A stretch of DNA of 64,000 bases from Mycolicibacterium agri (GTDB lineage: Bacteria; Actinomycetota; Actinomycetes; Mycobacteriales; Mycobacteriaceae). The position numbers and the translations under genes are program-made. A model generated the notes under the pieces. The model worked only from the letters and a program-made list of their open reading frames with translations, did not search any database and was not told the origin of the DNA. The stretch's first letter is position 1. Every line of letters begins with the position of its first letter. This document shows positions 59,240 through 64,000 of the stretch, in pieces. The stretch covers positions 1 through 64,000 of the forward strand of contig NZ_PDCP01000032.1 of NCBI RefSeq assembly GCF_002553505.1, written 5' to 3'.

Positions 59240-61408
59240 TCACCACCAGTGCGTGGCGATGCCGATTTGGCGGCCGAGTTCGCCGGTCATGGTGCGCATG
59301 TACGTCTTCGATATGTGGTGAGAGTCGTGATATATCAGGACATTTCCCTCGACGGCACGGCACACGTCCGTGCGGCACACGGCATCGCTCATGTCCAGCG
59401 GCTTCAGCAGCGGGAAGCGATTCAGCCATGCCAGCGTGGGGTTGGTGTCGGAGAGCACATCGCGACGTCTGATGCCGCATGAGATCGCGTTGCCGCCGTC
59501 GGCCAGGCAGTCCGCCGGGAAGAACGGCTTGCCCCTGCGCACCAGCCATGGCGTGTCGCGCATGGCCAGGACCGGAATATTGTTGGCCGACAACGTTTCC
59601 CAGATCCCGACATAGGTGCCCGGCATGACATCGCCCGCCTTGATGTTCCAGGGCCGGGTGGCGGTGGTGAACACGTAATCGGGGCGATCGGCGATGATCT
59701 TCTTCATCACCCGCTCGTTCCAGGTGTGACACTTCGGGTAGGGCCGGTTGTCGCCCATCACCAGCGGCACTTCCTCGGTGGTCAGCGGGCAGCCCATCTT
59801 CAGATAGGTGACCACCTTGAAGTGGTACATCTTGCCCAGCAGATCCAATGCGGTGATCCAATGCTCGGCGTGCGATCCGCCGGCCAGCGCGATGACGCGG
59901 GACGCCGATTCGTCGCCGTAGGCGCAGTTGATGACGCCGACATTGTCGAAGTCACTGATGCAGCCGTCCACCGTGGTTTCGGGAAGGTCCTCCTTGGCCT
60001 CCAGCACTGTGGGCCGCATCGGGGCGTCAGGCACGGGCGCGTTGTCGAGCAGCACGTGCGCGCCGGGATAGTCCAGCGACTGCAGCGCGGTCAGGTTCTC
60101 CGCGTTGGCGCTCTGCAGCAGGATGTGCTCGCGCCAGCCGAATGACGTCGCGGTCAGCGCCACACCTAGCACGGCCACCACGGCCCCCAGCCGCACCGTC
60201 GGCCTGCGCAGCCGGGTGCGCAGCGGCATCTTCACCGACGGGCCGATGTCGAGGGGGGCGCTGCGATACCGCAGCGGGTTCTCGACGTAGCGGGTGGTCA
60301 GATACGCCAGCACGATGGACACTGCCAGCACGCCCGCCCCGTCGAGGAAACCGGCGCTGTGGCGGTCGGCGTAGACGAGCCAGAAGATGAGCAGCGGCCA
60401 GTGCCACAGATACAGGGAGTAGGCGATCGAACCCAGCCACACGAACGGCTTGGTCGCCAGCAGCCGGTTCGGCAGCGGCAGCTTGCCGCGGGTGTGCGGG
60501 TCGGCGAAGCGGTTGGCGCCCGTCAGGATGAACAGCATGGTGGCGCCGACGGGTACCAGCGCCCACGGTCCCGGGAATTCCTTGACGCCGTCGATGAGCG
60601 CGCCGCAGGATAGAATCGCGGCGAGCGCGGCCACCGCGACCGTCGTGCGCAGCCACATCGGCCAGCGGATGAAGCCGACCGCCGCACCGACCAGCGCGCC
60701 GAGCAGCAACTCCCAGCCGCGCGCGAAGCTGTTGTAGTAGGCCGTCGCCTGGTCGGCGTTGTGAGCAAAGATCGCGTAGACGAACGACGCAATGGTCAGC
60801 CCGCACAGCAGCACGACGAGCGACGCGCGCATGTACCGGCCGAGGACGCGACGGAACAGCAGCGCGAATCCGAAGATCAACGCGAGAAACGCGATGTAGA
60901 ACTGTCCTTGGACCGACATCGACCAGATGTGCTGCAGCGGGCTGACTGTTTCGCCGGCGCGAAGATAGTCCGCCGCGGTGTTGGCCAGTTCCCAGTTCTG
61001 GAAGTAGCCGAGGCTGGCCAGGCTCTGGTCGGCAAACGTCTCCCAGCGCGTTTCCGGCTGCACCAGGATGGTCAGCACGGCCGCCGCGGCCAGCACCACC
61101 ACCAGCGCGGGCAGCAGTCGGCGGACCAACCGCATCACTTCGGGAACCGGCCACAGGGAGGCGCCCGGCGTCAGCGCGGTGCGCAGCAGGCGGCCCCCGA
61201 AGAAGAAGCCCGACAAAGCCAGAAAGACGTCGACGCCCCCTGAGACGCGACCGAACCAGATGTGAAAGGCCGCGACGAGCGCGATGGCGATACCGCGGAG
61301 GCCATCCAGATCGTGGCGGTAGAAGCCAGACTTGCGGTCGGACGCAGACAATCCTGAAACAGGCTCACCTGCGGTGCCCACCGCCGGCCGGGGAGGGGCG
61401 AGGGTCAT
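59240..61408 (-). CDS. Membrane acyltransferase with SGNH domain (OafA/YrhL-like, Rv1565c-like)
   Basis: A protein of about 722 residues: residues about 25-380 form an acyltransferase-3 domain with ten or so helices and the signature RHDLDGLRGIAIALVAAFHI; residues about 430-722 form an extracytoplasmic SGNH-like domain with GGSHAEHW and DSHHISKTYMRTM (the catalytic Asp-x-His box). Such proteins transfer acetyl or succinyl groups to envelope glycans or lipids. The exact acceptor is unknown. ATG 61408 or 61411. It diverges from bioA. Confidence 0.92.
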   Translation of the reverse strand: MTLAPPRPAVGTAGEPVSGLSASDRKSGFYRHDLDGLRGIAIALVAAFHIWFGRVSGGVDVFLALSGFFFGGRLLRTALTPGASLWPVPEVMRLVRRLLPALVVVLAAAAVLTILVQPETRWETFADQSLASLGYFQNWELANTAADYLRAGETVSPLQHIWSMSVQGQFYIAFLALIFGFALLFRRVLGRYMRASLVVLLCGLTIASFVYAIFAHNADQATAYYNSFARGWELLLGALVGAAVGFIRWPMWLRTTVAVAALAAILSCGALIDGVKEFPGPWALVPVGATMLFILTGANRFADPHTRGKLPLPNRLLATKPFVWLGSIAYSLYLWHWPLLIFWLVYADRHSAGFLDGAGVLAVSIVLAYLTTRYVENPLRYRSAPLDIGPSVKMPLRTRLRRPTVRLGAVVAVLGVALTATSFGWREHILLQSANAENLTALQSLDYPGAHVLLDNAPVPDAPMRPTVLEAKEDLPETTVDGCISDFDNVGVINCAYGDESASRVIALAGGSHAEHWITALDLLGKMYHFKVVTYLKMGCPLTTEEVPLVMGDNRPYPKCHTWNERVMKKIIADRPDYVFTTATRPWNIKAGDVMPGTYVGIWETLSANNIPVLAMRDTPWLVRRGKPFFPADCLADGGNAISCGIRRRDVLSDTNPTLAWLNRFPLLKPLDMSDAVCRTDVCRAVEGNVLIYHDSHHISKTYMRTMTGELGRQIGIATHWW

Positions 61409-61518
61409 CATGGTCGCGGGACAATCTACCGAAGATCACTGTGCGGCTCATGTCATACATACCGCACGGTGTTCTTGCAGCAAAGGGACTCACCGCCGAG
61501 GGATTAGGCTCGGTGCCC

Positions 61519-62811
61519 ATGCCCGCGTTGACGCCAGCCGAGATCAGCGCCATCGATGCCGCCCACGTCTGGCATCCCTACAGCACGATCGGTGCCGAGG
61601 CGATGGCGCCGGTGGTGGCCGTGGGAGCAAGCGGCGCCCGGCTCACGGTGATCAACGAGGGTCGGCGTGTCGATGTGCTCGACGCGATGAGTTCATGGTG
61701 GACCGCCATTCACGGCCATGGCCATCCATCACTGGACTACGCCATCGCCTCTCAGCTGTCGCGGATGAACCACGTCATGTTCGGCGGCTTGACCCATGAG
61801 CCGGCCGCGCGGCTGGCCCAGCTTCTGGTGGAGATCACGCCCGCCGGTCTGGACACCGTCTTCTTCAGCGACTCGGGCTCGGTCTCGGTGGAGGTCGCGG
61901 TGAAGATGGCGCTGCAGTACTGGCGCAGCCTCGGCCGGCCCGCCAAGCACCGGCTGATGACGTGGCGCGGCGGCTATCACGGCGACACCTTCACGCCGAT
62001 GAGCGTGTGCGACCCCGAAGGCGGGATGCACTCGCTGTGGACCGACGTGTTGGCCAAGCAGGTCTTCGCCCCGCAGGTGCCCGCCGCATACGACGGCGGC
62101 TACAGCGCGGCGTTCGAGAAAAAGCTCACCGAGCACGCCGACGAGCTCGCCGCCGTCATCGTCGAACCCGTCGTTCAGGGGGCGGGCGGCATGCGGTTCC
62201 ACGACCCGCGATACCTGACCGACCTGCGCGACATCTGCAACCGCCACGGCGTGCTGCTCATCTTCGACGAGATCGCCACCGGCTTCGGCCGCACCGGTGA
62301 GCTGTTCGCCGCCGACCACGTCGGCGTCAGCCCGGACATCATGTGCGTCGGCAAGGCGCTCACCGGCGGCTACATCACCCTGGCGGCCACGCTGTGCAGC
62401 AGCGAGATCGCCCACACGATCAGCACCCACGATCCCGGCGCGCTGATGCACGGACCGACGTTCATGGCCAATGCGCTGGCGTGCTCGGTGGCGGTGGCCT
62501 CGACCGAACTGCTGCTCGGCCAGGACTGGCGCGCGCGGGTGCGCCAGATCGAGGCGGGCCTACGCGCCGGCCTCCAACCCGCCCGGGACCTTGCCGGCGT
62601 GGCCGATGTGCGGGTGCTCGGCGGCATCGGCGTCATCGAGATGGCCCGGCCCGTCGACGTTCCTGTGGCGACCAGGGTCGCGCTCGAGCAAGGCATCTGG
62701 CTGCGGCCGTTCCGCAACCTGGTGTACGCCATGCCGCCCTATATCTGCACGCCCGAGGAGATCGACTCGATCACCTCCGCTATGGTCACCGTCGCCCGTG
62801 CACTAACCTGA
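61519..62811 (+). CDS. bioA: Adenosylmethionine-8-amino-7-oxononanoate transaminase
   Basis: A 430-residue PLP aminotransferase that makes 7,8-diaminopelargonate in biotin synthesis. DAMSSWWTAIHGHGHP, GGYHGDTF, IFDEIATGFGRTG and the PLP Lys in CVGKALTGGY are all intact. The ATG at 61519 fits the start of the M. tuberculosis protein. TAGGCT (61505-61510) is a -10 ending eight bases before it; the in-frame ATG at 61441 and GTG at 61513 lie at or upstream of that promoter. The bioF gene follows after 34 bases. Confidence 0.95.
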   Translation: MPALTPAEISAIDAAHVWHPYSTIGAEAMAPVVAVGASGARLTVINEGRRVDVLDAMSSWWTAIHGHGHPSLDYAIASQLSRMNHVMFGGLTHEPAARLAQLLVEITPAGLDTVFFSDSGSVSVEVAVKMALQYWRSLGRPAKHRLMTWRGGYHGDTFTPMSVCDPEGGMHSLWTDVLAKQVFAPQVPAAYDGGYSAAFEKKLTEHADELAAVIVEPVVQGAGGMRFHDPRYLTDLRDICNRHGVLLIFDEIATGFGRTGELFAADHVGVSPDIMCVGKALTGGYITLAATLCSSEIAHTISTHDPGALMHGPTFMANALACSVAVASTELLLGQDWRARVRQIEAGLRAGLQPARDLAGVADVRVLGGIGVIEMARPVDVPVATRVALEQGIWLRPFRNLVYAMPPYICTPEEIDSITSAMVTVARALT

Positions 62812-62845
62812 ACGGTGTTCAATTGGCGCTAGCCTAGGGAGCACT

Positions 62846-63994
62846 ATGACGCGGGTAGAGGCATCGCCGCTGGCCTGGCTCGACGACGTCGAGCGGGAGC
62901 GGCGCGCCGCCGGGCTGCGCCGGTCGCTGCGGCCACGCCCGCCGGTGGGCGCCGAACTCGACCTGGCGTCCAACGACTACCTCGGCCTGTCGCAGCACCC
63001 CGACGTCATCGAAGGCGGCGTCGAAGCGCTGCGCACGTGGGGCGCCGGATCGTCGGGTTCACGGCTGGTGACCGGCAACACCGAACTGCATGAGGCCTTC
63101 GAGTCCGCGCTCGCCGACTTCGTCGGTGCCGAGTCCGCGCTGGTGTTCTCCTCGGGATACACCGCCAACCTCGGCGCGGTGGTCGCCCTGTCGGGCCCGG
63201 GCACGCTTCTGGTGTCGGACGCACTGACCCACGCCTCGCTGATCGACGCGTGCCGGTTGTCGCGGGCCCGGGTGGCCGTGACGCCGCACTGCGACGTGGC
63301 CGCCGTCGAACGGGAACTCGCCTCGCGCGAGGAGCAGCGTGCGGTGGTGATCACCGAGTCGGTGTTCAGCGCCGACGGCGACCTCGCGCCGCTGCGCCAA
63401 CTGCACGACGTCTGCCGCAGGCACGGCGCGCTGCTGATCGTCGACGAGGCGCACGGGTTCGGCGTGCGGGGCGCCGGCGGCCGCGGCCTGCTCGAGGAGG
63501 CCGGACTGGCCGGTGCGCCCGACGTGGTGATGACGGTGACGATGTCGAAGGCGTTGGGCAGCCAGGGCGGCGCGGTGCTCGGGCCCGTTGCCGTGCGCGA
63601 CCATCTGATCGATGCCGCGCGGCCGTTCATCTTCGACACGGGCCTGGCGCCTGCCGCGGTCGGCGGGGCGTGGGCGGCGCTGCGGGTGTTGCAGGCCGAA
63701 CCGTGGCGGGCCCGCGACGTGCTGGCTTATGCCGCGGAATTGGCCAGCGTGTGCGATGTCGCCGAAAAGCCGGAATCCGCAGTCGTTTCCGTCGTTCTCG
63801 GGGAGCCCGAAGTGGCGCTGGCAGCAGCGGCGGCGTGCCTGGACAGCGGGGTGCGGGTGGGGTGCTTCCGGCCGCCGACGGTGCCTGCGGGTACGTCACG
63901 GCTGCGGTTGACGGCACGGGCGTCGCTGTCTGAGGACGAGATGACCCTGGCGCGCGCGGTGCTCTCGGAAGTGCTGTCGACAGCGCGCACATGA
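62846..63994 (+). CDS. bioF: 8-amino-7-oxononanoate synthase
   Basis: A 382-residue PLP enzyme condensing pimeloyl thioester with alanine in biotin synthesis. LDLASNDYLGLSQHPDVIEG, the glycine-rich GAGSSGSRLVTGN, IVDEAHGFGVRG and the PLP Lys in VTMSKALGSQGGA are present. A TAGCCT -10 at 62830-62835 gives a short leader containing a GGGAG site. The stop overlaps the start of bioD (ATGA). Confidence 0.96.
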   Translation: MTRVEASPLAWLDDVERERRAAGLRRSLRPRPPVGAELDLASNDYLGLSQHPDVIEGGVEALRTWGAGSSGSRLVTGNTELHEAFESALADFVGAESALVFSSGYTANLGAVVALSGPGTLLVSDALTHASLIDACRLSRARVAVTPHCDVAAVERELASREEQRAVVITESVFSADGDLAPLRQLHDVCRRHGALLIVDEAHGFGVRGAGGRGLLEEAGLAGAPDVVMTVTMSKALGSQGGAVLGPVAVRDHLIDAARPFIFDTGLAPAAVGGAWAALRVLQAEPWRARDVLAYAAELASVCDVAEKPESAVVSVVLGEPEVALAAAAACLDSGVRVGCFRPPTVPAGTSRLRLTARASLSEDEMTLARAVLSEVLSTART

Positions 63995-64000
63995 GCGTTC
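63991..64000 (+). CDS. bioD: bioD start, cut off by window end (dethiobiotin synthetase)
   Basis: ATG at 63991 overlaps the bioF stop in an ATGA arrangement, and only three codons (Met-Ser-Val) are inside the window. In mycobacteria bioA-bioF1-bioD is the fixed order, so this is the expected start of dethiobiotin synthetase. The sequence in the window is too short to confirm it. Confidence 0.45.

Noticed and set aside
54478..59472. Two very long plus-strand frames opposite treZ, treY and treX
   Set aside because: Same effect: stop-poor antisense register of GC-rich GH13 genes; no domain is recognisable.

Overview
The window is high-GC chromosomal DNA of a mycobacterium, most likely a rapid-growing or environmental Mycolicibacterium-type species. 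The evidence is the protein set (FabG1/InhA, RipA/RipB, DinX, DnaE1, the OtsA-independent TreX/TreY/TreZ route, eukaryote-like IleS) and the gene order. From memory, that order tracks the M. tuberculosis H37Rv block Rv1466 to Rv1570 closely, with many Rv genes absent (for example mazEF4 between mutB and meaB, and ripD next to the acyltransferase) and several genes present that H37Rv lacks at these positions. I see no insertion sequence, prophage, integrase, CRISPR array, tRNA or rRNA. No stretch longer than about 240 bases lacks a gene.

Layout. (1) 85-7077: sufT, a small membrane protein, a HAD dehalogenase, an alpha/beta hydrolase facing a CGNR regulator, a thioredoxin, echA12, an ABC-F ATPase with a tiny HTH protein, and the TetR regulator acnR. 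(2) 7112-16206: aconitase with an AcnR-type operator, a DUF6676-like membrane protein, the peptidoglycan hydrolases ripA-ripB, and a moxR/DUF58/VWA chaperone-like operon. (3) 16250-22189: the mycolic-acid operon fabG1-inhA plus ferrochelatase, an Rv1486c-like gene, NfeD with an SPFH protein, and a VTT/TVP38 membrane protein. (4) 22289-28760: methylmalonyl-CoA mutase mutA-mutB with its GTPase chaperone meaB, then lipL. (5) 28757-32017: a minus-strand HTH regulator / 7-TM protein / type II NADH dehydrogenase cluster, facing a stand-alone NRPS-condensation-like protein across a long dyad. (6) 32023-43593: a T-box controlling ileS, a ferritin-like diiron protein, dinX, a secreted protein, ansA with a tandemly repeated 3' tip, lspA-rlu-rarD, a secreted LNPQPLPP-repeat protein and a DGPF/ECF42 sigma pair. 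(7) 43659-52968: dnaE1, a methyltransferase, a fadD11-like ligase with an SRPBCC partner, a small membrane protein, an F420-type oxidoreductase, ilvA and an unknown gene. (8) 53037-64000: treX-treY-treZ, an acyltransferase-SGNH protein, and bioA-bioF-bioD (bioD cut off by the window end).

Most of this is conserved housekeeping DNA. The places worth attention are small: the unexplained HTH/7-TM/Ndh/condensation-like cluster with its 40-bp dyad, a CGNR regulator with three GGTTAG half-sites, the AcnR box, the T-box, the LNPQPLPP repeat protein, the ansA 3'-tip repeat, a 15-bp inverted repeat after dnaE1, and a striking number of genes whose start codon lies 6-9 bases after a TANNNT -10 element, i.e. 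probable leaderless mRNAs. Homology statements come from sequence reading and memory of the families; no database search was run.
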